Source of the DNA: GCA-2720865 sp047630275
GTDB lineage: Bacteria; Bdellovibrionota; Bacteriovoracia; Bacteriovoracales; Bacteriovoracaceae
Reading direction: 5' to 3'
Assembly (NCBI GenBank): GCA_047630275.1
Contig: JBLHVN010000001.1
Span: forward strand, 744,001-808,000
Length of the DNA stretch: 64,000 nt
Shown: piece by piece, positions 35,650 to 42,322 of the stretch
Layout of the letters: each line of letters starts with the position of its first letter
Position numbering within the stretch: position 1 is the stretch's first letter
The notes under the pieces: model-generated
Told to the model about the DNA's origin: nothing
Database searches by the model: none
Seen by the model: the letters and a program-made list of their open reading frames with translations, nothing else
Program-made: the position numbers and the translations under genes

Positions 35650-37341
35650 ATGCGTAGAGCGAAAATTGTAGCGACCCTAGGTCCCTCGTCAGATACTGTT
35701 CAAAAGATCAAAGACTTAATTGAAGCGGGGATGAATGTAGCAAGAGTTAATATGAGTCATGGAACTCATGAAGGTCATGCTAAGGTCATTGCCAATATAA
35801 GGGAGGCCTCCTCTCTTGCGGGAAAAGAAGTCGGAATCTTATTAGACCTTCAAGGTCCTAAAATTCGAGTTGATAAAGTCCCAAGCCCCCTAGAATTGAA
35901 AGACGGAGAAGAATGGGTCATCGGTCAATCAAGTCTTGAAGCTGATAAGAAATACGCAAAATACAAAGACAAGTTTATCCCAACCATTTATGAAAACTTA
36001 GTTAATGACTGTCACGACGGTGCCCGGATTCTTTTTGATGATGGATTAATAAGCGCTACTGCTCTTGAAAGAGATGGAGATGTTTATAAGATTAAAGTAC
36101 TCGTCGGTGGAACTCTAAAATCCAACAAAGGTATCAATCTTCCTGATTGTAATGTGACAGCACCTAGTTTTACAGAGAAAGACCGAGCAGACCTTATGTT
36201 TGGTCTTGAAGAAGGCATCGACTTTGTGGCCCTTTCTTTTGTTAGAAAAAAAGAAGATGTAAAAGAAGTAAAGGCGATTCTTCATTCACTTAAGATGACA
36301 ACTCCTGTAGTGGCTAAGATTGAAAAGCCTCAGGCCATAGAAAACCTTTCAGAAATTATGGAGGCAGCAGATGTCATCATGGTTGCTAGGGGAGATCTAG
36401 GTGTTGAAGTAGGAAATCATCTTGTTCCAGGGCTTCAAAAAGAAATCATTAGAGAATGTAACGAAAAAGGAATTCCAGTTATAACAGCGACTCAAATGCT
36501 AGAGAGTATGACGGAAAACCCGACCCCTACAAGAGCAGAGGCCTCAGATGTGGCCAACGCTATTTGGGATGGAACAGATGCGGTGATGCTCTCTGGAGAG
36601 TCGGCAGCCGGAAAATATCCCATTGAATCTGTTAAGATGATGGGAATGATTGTTTTAGAGGCTGAGAGAAGTCCTAAAGAAAGACCATTTTTAAGAAACC
36701 TAGATCTTTCAAATGTAAATGCCGCGGTCATGGTAGCTGCTTCGATGATAGCCGAGAAAGTATACGCGGCTAAGATCTTATCCGTAACTGAATCAGGTCA
36801 ATCTTGCCAAAAGATAGCTAAGTTTCGCCCTTCAACAGAAGTCTTAGGTGTCACTAATAAGATTGAAACCGTAAGAAGGATTAGCCTCTATTGGGGAATT
36901 CAACCTTATTACTTAGTTGATTACAAAGCCGATAGTTTTAACTTCCAAAAAGACGTCCTTCATAAAGTGAAAGATGACCTCAATTTAAAAAATGGTGACA
37001 AGCTGGTTATCACAAGAGGAGATGGACGTTTTTTCTCTCATGGCTCTTCAAACTCTGTAAAGGTTCATACTATCAAGGATCGACCTAAGATTCTTGGGGG
37101 CTCTGACGGTCTTGAAATTGAAAGGGATGAAAAAAAAAGAATCCTTCTAGACACTAACCTCTGCGCTGGTTGTCAGAACTGTGTCTCAATCTGTCCCCAT
37201 GATATTTGGGCCGTAAGTGATGATGAAGAAAAGAGAACTTATATAGACCCTAATAAGATTCACGCCTGCACTATGGATAATCAATGCATTGATGCTTGTC
37301 CCACAGGGGCCATTGAGATTCATCCTAACTTACAAGGATGA
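35650..37341 (+). CDS. pyk: pyruvate kinase with C-terminal ferredoxin-like domain
   Basis: 563 residues. Residues 1-470 are a complete pyruvate kinase: KIVATLGPSSD, VARVNMSHGTHEGH, LLDLQGPKIRV, the catalytic lysine region AKIEKPQAIENL, MVARGDLGVEVG and ATQMLESMTENPTPTRAE. After a short linker comes an added domain of about 75 residues with C505-x2-C508-x2-C511-x3-C515-P and C540-x2-D543-x2-C546-x3-C550-P, a two-cluster ferredoxin pattern in which one ligand is Asp. Pyruvate kinase is normally about 470-480 residues, so this is a real extension, in frame and without an internal stop. AAAAAGGAAA precedes the ATG. queG overlaps by four bases. Confidence 0.95.
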   Translation: MRRAKIVATLGPSSDTVQKIKDLIEAGMNVARVNMSHGTHEGHAKVIANIREASSLAGKEVGILLDLQGPKIRVDKVPSPLELKDGEEWVIGQSSLEADKKYAKYKDKFIPTIYENLVNDCHDGARILFDDGLISATALERDGDVYKIKVLVGGTLKSNKGINLPDCNVTAPSFTEKDRADLMFGLEEGIDFVALSFVRKKEDVKEVKAILHSLKMTTPVVAKIEKPQAIENLSEIMEAADVIMVARGDLGVEVGNHLVPGLQKEIIRECNEKGIPVITATQMLESMTENPTPTRAEASDVANAIWDGTDAVMLSGESAAGKYPIESVKMMGMIVLEAERSPKERPFLRNLDLSNVNAAVMVAASMIAEKVYAAKILSVTESGQSCQKIAKFRPSTEVLGVTNKIETVRRISLYWGIQPYYLVDYKADSFNFQKDVLHKVKDDLNLKNGDKLVITRGDGRFFSHGSSNSVKVHTIKDRPKILGGSDGLEIERDEKKRILLDTNLCAGCQNCVSICPHDIWAVSDDEEKRTYIDPNKIHACTMDNQCIDACPTGAIEIHPNLQG

Positions 37342-38327
37342 AACCTCTTAAAGGACTATCGCCAGAATTTCTAAAGACTCTTGGTGTGGCAGACTGGGGC
37401 TATACTGAAGATCCTATTCCTAGTTCTTTTGAAAAATATGAAGATTGGGTAGAGAGAGGTGAGAATGGTCCTTTAAACTATTTATCGGATCATCGAAAGG
37501 ATCTAAGAAAGAACTTAGACTCTGTTCAATCTGGATTTCAATCAGCCTTGGTCTTTTTGTTTAGCTACTCTGAAGAAAAGATGGCCTTAGAAAACTTCTA
37601 TCAAACAGCTCAATCTAATAAATTAAAAGTAGCAGGATATTCCTTAGCCTTTGAAGGTGGAGACTATCATAATGTCCTTCGTGAAAAAATGGCCCTTATT
37701 GGTTCTAAGTTAGGAGTAGAATATTCATTCTCATTAGATATTCATCCTGTCTTAGAGAGGGACTTAGCCTATAGAAGCGGGCTTGGCTGGTTTGGAAAGA
37801 ACTCCATGCTTATTCATCAAAAAAAGGGGAGCTTCAATATGATCGGAGCTCTTTTACTAAAAGAGAAACTAGGTCTAGATGAAAATGAAAAACAGCTAGA
37901 TCACTGTGGTCAGTGTACGGCCTGTTTCGACATATGCCCTACTGATGCTATTGATTTAGAAAAAAGAGAGATTAGCGCTTCTAAATGTATTAGTACTTTT
38001 AGCATTGAGCTTTTTAAAGATGCAGATGCTCCCGTCGGTTACGAGAATACTGAAGAGATCTTTGGCTGTGACCTCTGTCAAGACGTCTGTCCTTGGAATA
38101 AAAGACGAGAGAGAAATGGTGAAGTTGAAATGCCTACTGAGTGGCCAAAGGGAAAGGCTAAAGAAATTGTTGATTTCTTCCTAGTCCCTAAACCAAGTGA
38201 ACTTAAAGAAAACTTAGAAGAATTAAGCAATAGAGGCTTTGTTAGAAAATTTAAAGGAACAAGTTTTGAAAGAACAGGAAAGCAAGGTCTACTTAAAAAC
38301 TTAGCTAAAAAATCCTTCCTTCTTTAA
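37338..38327 (+). CDS. queG: epoxyqueuosine reductase
   Basis: Final step of queuosine synthesis: cobalamin- and Fe-S-dependent reduction of epoxyqueuosine in tRNA. 329 residues. The conserved central segment RDLAYRSGLGWFGKNSML near residue 145 and two [4Fe-4S] motifs (CGQCTACFDICP near 190 and CDLCQDVCPWN near 245) are intact. The start ATG overlaps the pyruvate kinase stop (ATGA) with AAGG directly before it, so translation is coupled. Its tail overlaps the convergent hydrolase gene by 27 bases. Confidence 0.93.
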   Translation: MKPLKGLSPEFLKTLGVADWGYTEDPIPSSFEKYEDWVERGENGPLNYLSDHRKDLRKNLDSVQSGFQSALVFLFSYSEEKMALENFYQTAQSNKLKVAGYSLAFEGGDYHNVLREKMALIGSKLGVEYSFSLDIHPVLERDLAYRSGLGWFGKNSMLIHQKKGSFNMIGALLLKEKLGLDENEKQLDHCGQCTACFDICPTDAIDLEKREISASKCISTFSIELFKDADAPVGYENTEEIFGCDLCQDVCPWNKRRERNGEVEMPTEWPKGKAKEIVDFFLVPKPSELKENLEELSNRGFVRKFKGTSFERTGKQGLLKNLAKKSFLL

Positions 38328-39083
38328 AAATTTCTTAATAAAGCTAGCAGCCAATTCTGGCTGGTGATGAGCAAGCTTTGGCGGTAAATCTAAACTAACA
38401 ACATTACCTTGAGTCTTTAAGTTCTCCATCATTCTTTCTGATCCACCTTCACCAACGACTAAGTCATCAGCTCCAGTAATAAAGTGAATTCTTTTTCCCG
38501 TGATCTTAAAATCTCTCTTCATCTGATTGATCCAAGGAAAGACTCTATCAGGATGGAGCTCTTTAGAAACCAATTGGGAGCGGATACTCAAGGTTGATTT
38601 ATAAAAGGCTGAAGTAAAAAGATGTTTAGCTCCTACTGGTAATTGCCCAAGACCCACGCAAACAATAGTTTGTTTTACATCTTTAAATTCTTCAAGCTTA
38701 GAGGCCATCAAAGCAAAGCTGGCCCCAAGGCTATGACCACCAAGGACAACTTCACTCGGGTCTGAGTTTGTAAGAGACTTTAGCTTCTCAAAAGCGGCTA
38801 AAAAGAGCTTAGGTGAATTTAGTTTAAAGGATTCAAAGCTTAGGGCTTCTGAAAATCCTCCTAGATAATGACCGGGTAAGTCAAAAATGACAGAGGGCAT
38901 CCCTTCTTCAGCTAAACGGATGGGCCAATTAAGTAGACTTCCTTTATGACTAGAATAGCCGTGGCTAAACACCGCTAGGGCCTTAGGAGAGGGGATTTCT
39001 CCCTCTGGGACAAAGGCCAAGGCATTAATTTGTTGCCCTTCGTAATCAAGAAAGAATTTGTGAACCTTAGTTTCAATTTTCAT
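38301..39083 (-). CDS. alpha/beta-hydrolase
   Basis: 260 residues, no signal peptide. The oxyanion region AVFSHGYSSHKGS, nucleophile elbow VLGGHSLGASFAL (Ser near residue 118), acid ITGADDLVVG near 208 and the late LAHHQPEL histidine place it in the alpha/beta-hydrolase fold, similar to small cytoplasmic esterases or acyl hydrolases. The exact substrate is not clear. Only a weak ribosome site (TAAG) precedes the ATG. Its last 27 coding bases overlap those of queG on the other strand. Confidence 0.85.
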   Translation of the reverse strand: MKIETKVHKFFLDYEGQQINALAFVPEGEIPSPKALAVFSHGYSSHKGSLLNWPIRLAEEGMPSVIFDLPGHYLGGFSEALSFESFKLNSPKLFLAAFEKLKSLTNSDPSEVVLGGHSLGASFALMASKLEEFKDVKQTIVCVGLGQLPVGAKHLFTSAFYKSTLSIRSQLVSKELHPDRVFPWINQMKRDFKITGKRIHFITGADDLVVGEGGSERMMENLKTQGNVVSLDLPPKLAHHQPELAASFIKKFLKKEGFFS

Positions 39084-39106
39084 CTTAAATAGACTACCAA
39101 ATTACA

Positions 39107-39135
39107 TTGACGAAGGAAGGCCTTTCTATTAATTT
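39107..39135 (+). promoter_or_regulatory. promoter of tRNA-Phe
   Basis: TTGACG at 39107-39112, 17-base spacer and TAATTT at 39130-39135, 23 bases before the mature tRNA. Confidence 0.6.
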
Positions 39136-39157
39136 TGTAACCTCAAAAAGAAGTTGT

Positions 39158-39233
39158 GCCCTGATAGCTCAGTCGGTAGAGCAAGGGACTGAAAATCCCT
39201 GTGTCCGTGGTTCAAATCCGCGTCGGGGCACCA
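39158..39233 (+). tRNA. tRNA-Phe (GAA)
   Basis: 76 bases with CCA encoded. Acceptor GCCCTGA pairs with TCGGGGC (one G-U), the D arm holds AGCTCAGTCGGTAGAGC, the anticodon loop is CTGAAAA with anticodon GAA, and the T arm has GGTTCAAATCC. A promoter precedes and a strong terminator follows. Confidence 0.97.
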
Positions 39234-39252
39234 TTTTTTTTCTGTATTTTTA

Positions 39253-39284
39253 AAAAGCCCAGTTTAACCCACTGGGCTTTTTTG
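39253..39284 (+). terminator. terminator after tRNA-Phe
   Basis: aaaagcccagt / actgggctttt with a 7-base loop and a T run. Confidence 0.92.
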
Positions 39285-39331
39285 TGCCTAAAATATTTAT
39301 CTGGATCAGGTCTAGTTTAAGGTAACTCCAA

Positions 39332-40297
39332 ATGATTTTTTATGTTTTTACTATTGTGCTGAGCTTGGCTCTACTTTTTTGGAGTGCAAACCGCTTTGTA
39401 GATGGAGCTGCTAAAGTTTCCACTTATTACAAAATGTCTCCACTCTTTGTTGGTATGGTGGTTATTGGGTTTGGAACATCTGCTCCTGAGTTATTTGTTT
39501 CCACAATTTCTTCTTATCTAGGACAAGATAATATTGCTCTTGGAAATGCTTATGGTTCTAATATTGTAAACATAGCTTTAATCCTTGGTATTACAGCTAT
39601 CATTAAACCTATAAAAGTCTTATCTAGTATTCTTCGAAAAGAACTTCTTATTTTATTAGTTGTTACTGCACTTTCAGCCTTTTTACTTTTAGATTTGAAA
39701 TTTTCTAGAGTTGACGCATCTCTTTTGTTAAGTATTTTTCTTTTATTCATGGTTTTTGCAATAAAAGATAGTCGCAAAAAGGATGATGATAGTTTTAGTA
39801 TTGAAATTGCATACTCTTTAGACCAAGAGAAAGTTCCTATTAAACTCTCATTGTTTAAACTTATTTCAGGCTTAGGAATACTCATCATTAGTTCAAGATA
39901 TTTTTCTTGGGCGTCTGTTTCTCTAGCTAAATCGTTGGGGGTATCTGATGTTATTATCGGGTTTACCATTGTTGCTATTGGCACATCTTTGCCTGAGCTA
40001 ATTTCTTCTATTGTCGCCGCCATCAAAGGAGAATCGGATCTTGCTTTTGGAAATATTATAGGTTCAAATCTTTTTAACACATTGGCCGTTGTCTCATTGT
40101 CAGGCTTAATTAAACCCTTAACGGTTTCAAATGAAATCCTAACAAGGGATATATCAGCAATGTGTGGGATAACATTAATTTTATTCATTTTTGGAATAGG
40201 ATTAAAGGGTGAAGGACGAATTAATAGAATTGAGGGCGCTATATTGGTGTTGTTTTATTTTGGATATTCCGGATACTTAATTTCTTCCAACTTATAG
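39332..40297 (+). CDS. calcium/sodium antiporter of the CaCA family
   Basis: 321 residues, about ten membrane segments, in two inverted halves typical of the YrbG-like CaCA family. Each half has an alpha repeat: GFGTSAPELFVSTISS with GNAYGSNIVNIALILG near residues 50-90, and AIGTSLPELISSIVAA with GNIIGSNLFNTL near 210-250. These carry the Glu and Asn/Ser residues that bind the ions. It would extrude Ca2+ in exchange for Na+ at the inner membrane. AAGGTAA precedes the ATG. A diverged remnant of the same 3' end lies about 930 bases downstream, suggesting that this copy entered by recombination. Confidence 0.92.
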   Translation: MIFYVFTIVLSLALLFWSANRFVDGAAKVSTYYKMSPLFVGMVVIGFGTSAPELFVSTISSYLGQDNIALGNAYGSNIVNIALILGITAIIKPIKVLSSILRKELLILLVVTALSAFLLLDLKFSRVDASLLLSIFLLFMVFAIKDSRKKDDDSFSIEIAYSLDQEKVPIKLSLFKLISGLGILIISSRYFSWASVSLAKSLGVSDVIIGFTIVAIGTSLPELISSIVAAIKGESDLAFGNIIGSNLFNTLAVVSLSGLIKPLTVSNEILTRDISAMCGITLILFIFGIGLKGEGRINRIEGAILVLFYFGYSGYLISSNL

Positions 40298-40355
40298 TAT
40301 ATTTAAGGTGATATTTATGATGTCAATAATTCAAATTCGTTTCTTTGCTCTCGCA

Positions 40356-40374
40356 GTTCGATAATAGCCCACTT
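40356..40374 (+). repeat. 19-bp direct repeat, left copy
   Basis: gttcgataatagcccactt matches 17 of 19 bases with 41002-41020. The two copies bracket the ORF6N gene. Confidence 0.75.
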
Positions 40375-40407
40375 ATTCTTTCAAGATTGAAATATCTAAT
40401 TCTTAAT

Positions 40408-40413
40408 TATAAT
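40408..40413 (+). promoter_or_regulatory. possible -10 box of the ORF6N gene
   Basis: A perfect TATAAT lies 59 bases before the ATG at 40472. TTGAAA at 40387-40392 could be the -35 box but with a short 15-base spacer. Confidence 0.35.
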
Positions 40414-40471
40414 TTTTGTAGAAATGACTGCTTGTAAAATGTATTTCTCGAAGGAAACCTTTGGAGGATTT

Positions 40472-40993
40472 ATGAGCTTTAAGTTAGAGCAAATTCAAAA
40501 TATTATTTATGTGATTCGAGAACATAGAGTTATGTTAGATAGTGACTTAGCTAAGCTCTATGGAGTTGAAACAAAAGTGCTGAATCAAGCAGTAAGAAGA
40601 AATCTAAAGAGGTTTCCAAGTGACTTCATGTTTAGTTGTAATTCTGATGAGTTGGAGAGTTTGCGGTCACAAATTGTGACCTCAAACCTGGCAACTGGTT
40701 GGAATTACAAAAGACGAACGATGCCAATGCTTTTTACTGAAAGTGGTGTGGCCATGTTGTCATCAGTATTGGGAAGTGACAGTGCAATAGAGGTTAATAT
40801 TTCAATCATGAGAATCTTTGTGAAGCTAAGAAGTTATTATGCACTAGAGGAGAGAGTGGAGGGAAAAATTGATAAATTAGAGAGTAACGTAACCCAAGTC
40901 TTTAAAGTGGTATTTGAGAGATTGGATAGTCTCGAAGAAGTCACAATAAATCAAAAAAAGCGTAAGAAAATTGGCCTTAAAAATGAAGATTAA
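40472..40993 (+). CDS. ORF6N-domain protein
   Basis: 173 residues from the ATG at 40472, which has GGAGG at ideal distance; a longer frame from 40424 lacks a ribosome site. Residues 5-90 (IIYVIREHRVMLDSDLAKLYGVE, LNQAVRRNLKRFPSDFMF, LFTESGVAMLSSVL) are the ORF6N domain, a DNA-binding domain common in phages and in mobile gene cassettes, related in use to KilA-N and Bro. The C-terminus is a charged helix. The gene is bracketed by direct repeats and is unrelated to its neighbours. Its role is unknown; in phages such proteins are usually regulators. Confidence 0.92.
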   Translation: MSFKLEQIQNIIYVIREHRVMLDSDLAKLYGVETKVLNQAVRRNLKRFPSDFMFSCNSDELESLRSQIVTSNLATGWNYKRRTMPMLFTESGVAMLSSVLGSDSAIEVNISIMRIFVKLRSYYALEERVEGKIDKLESNVTQVFKVVFERLDSLEEVTINQKKRKKIGLKNED

Positions 40994-41001
40994 ATAAGGC
41001 G

Positions 41002-41020
41002 GTTCGATAATCGCTCACTT
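41002..41020 (+). repeat. 19-bp direct repeat, right copy
   Basis: gttcgataatcgctcactt, 17 of 19 bases identical to 40356-40374, just after the ORF6N stop codon. Confidence 0.75.
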
Positions 41021-41032
41021 CGGAGGAACATC

Positions 41033-41173
41033 TCAGGATTGATCAATCCTCTTTCACTAACTAAAGTCAACTTTGAGGGAGATATCCTTCTTATGTGTTT
41101 TGTAACTCTGATCCTTTTTATATTCGGGATAGGTTTAAAAGGCTTGAATATCTTAGGAATACTGATCTTTTAG
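41033..41173 (+). pseudogene. remnant of a second Ca2+/Na+ antiporter 3' end
   Basis: Translating from 41033 gives SGLINPLSLT onward and later MCFVTLILFIFGIGLKG, closed by a TAG at 41171. Aligned with residues 257-293 of the antiporter at 39332-40297, 23 of 37 residues match, including a block of 13 in a row. There is no start codon or upstream part. The bases differ at many positions, so it is a diverged copy rather than a recent duplication. A further stretch near 41240-41273 resembles the antiporter's last codons. The rest of 40994-41290 holds nothing else recognisable. Confidence 0.75.
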
Positions 41174-41290
41174 AAGATTACCTCATTTGCAAAAGTGAGT
41201 TATCAAATAACACACTTTGATAAGAACCTTGCAATAATTAGGCATTCCTAATAATCTTTTTCCAACTTTATAATAAAAAAAGGAACAAAT

Positions 41291-41653
41291 ATGAAAGGCA
41301 ACTATGTAGACGGATTTCTCATCCCAGTCCCAGAAAACAAGCTAGGTGAATACGAAGAGCTGGCCCAAAGAATGGCGAAGGTATTTAAAGAACTCGGGGC
41401 TTTAGAATATGTAGAGTGTATCGCTGACGATGTAAAGCCAGGGAAAGTAACTTCATTTCCTCAAGCTGTATTGGCCGAAAGTAACGAAAAGGTTATCTTT
41501 GCTTGGATCACTTATGAATCTAAAGAGAGCCGAGATGAAGTTCAGAAAAAATTCATGGAGCATCCGATCATGAAAGAGATGAGTCCCGATGCCATGCCTT
41601 TTGATGGCATGCGAATGATTATGGGCGGCTTTAAGACTCTTATCAACTGTTAG
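41291..41653 (+). CDS. DUF1428 (YbaA-like) protein
   Basis: 120 residues, cytoplasmic. YVDGFLIPVPENKLGEYEEL at the start, VECIADDVKPGKVTSFPQAV, and FDGMRMIMGGFKTLI at the end match the DUF1428 family, a small dimeric ferredoxin-like (alpha/beta-barrel) fold of unknown activity. AAAGGAAC precedes the ATG. The next gene begins directly after the stop codon, so they are probably read together. Confidence 0.92.
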   Translation: MKGNYVDGFLIPVPENKLGEYEELAQRMAKVFKELGALEYVECIADDVKPGKVTSFPQAVLAESNEKVIFAWITYESKESRDEVQKKFMEHPIMKEMSPDAMPFDGMRMIMGGFKTLINC

Positions 41654-42322
41654 GTGAGCTTCCCCATCCTTTATTCTCTTCAGCATTGCCCGTATGCCAT
41701 GAGAGCGCGCATGGCCCTCCTAATGGCCAAAGAACCTGTCATGTTACGGGCGGTTGTCACCAAAGATAAACCTGCTGACATGTTAGAGCTCTCACCTAAA
41801 GGCACTGTTCCAATTCTCTTGCTACTTGATGGAACACTTATTGATGAGAGTTTGGACATCATGATCTGGGCCTTAAATAAAAATGACCCTGATGACCTTC
41901 TCTTTGGTGAGCAACCAGAGGTTTATTCAAAGATGATAGAGTTAATAAAAAAGGGAGATGGAGAGTTTCGAACTAACTTGAGCGCTTATAAGCATCATAA
42001 ACGTTACCACCTAGAAGATGAGGTCAAACTTCGGACTCTTTGTGAAGAATATATCTTAGAGCTTGAAAATCTATTATCTGATAAAGACTTCTTTATGGGG
42101 GATAGGCTAAGCCTCGCAGACTTGGCGCTTCTTCCCTTCGTTAGGCAATTCGCAAATGTTGATAAGAAATGGTTTAGATCAGCTCCTTACCCGCGTTTAA
42201 CTCTTTGGTTAAAAAAACAAATGCAAAGCCTATTGTTCACAAAGACCATGCGAAAGTATCCTCTTTGGTTAGAGACTAAAGAGCAGTACCTCTTTTCTTG
42301 GGATAGTAAAACGAATCTATAA
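41654..42322 (+). CDS. glutathione S-transferase-like protein
   Basis: 222 residues from a GTG that follows the upstream TAG with no gap. The N-terminal thioredoxin fold has YSLQHCPYAMRARMALLMA with Cys12 where glutaredoxins have CPYC, followed by SPKGTVPILLLLDGT and the substrate motif ESLDIMIW. The C-terminal half is all-helical with DRLSLADLALLPFVRQFA, as in the GST C-domain. It resembles the Grx2/YibF group of small bacterial GSTs and may deal with disulfides or electrophiles. It converges on the U32 gene with a 6-base overlap of stop codons. Confidence 0.88.
   Translation: MSFPILYSLQHCPYAMRARMALLMAKEPVMLRAVVTKDKPADMLELSPKGTVPILLLLDGTLIDESLDIMIWALNKNDPDDLLFGEQPEVYSKMIELIKKGDGEFRTNLSAYKHHKRYHLEDEVKLRTLCEEYILELENLLSDKDFFMGDRLSLADLALLPFVRQFANVDKKWFRSAPYPRLTLWLKKQMQSLLFTKTMRKYPLWLETKEQYLFSWDSKTNL

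Noticed and set aside
39550..40188. A 212-residue frame antisense to the antiporter gene
   Set aside because: It lies wholly inside the antiporter gene, lacks a ribosome site and a plausible composition; the sense frame has clear family motifs.
40356..41020. An insertion sequence around the ORF6N gene
   Set aside because: No transposase frame and no terminal inverted repeats; only the direct repeats are visible.
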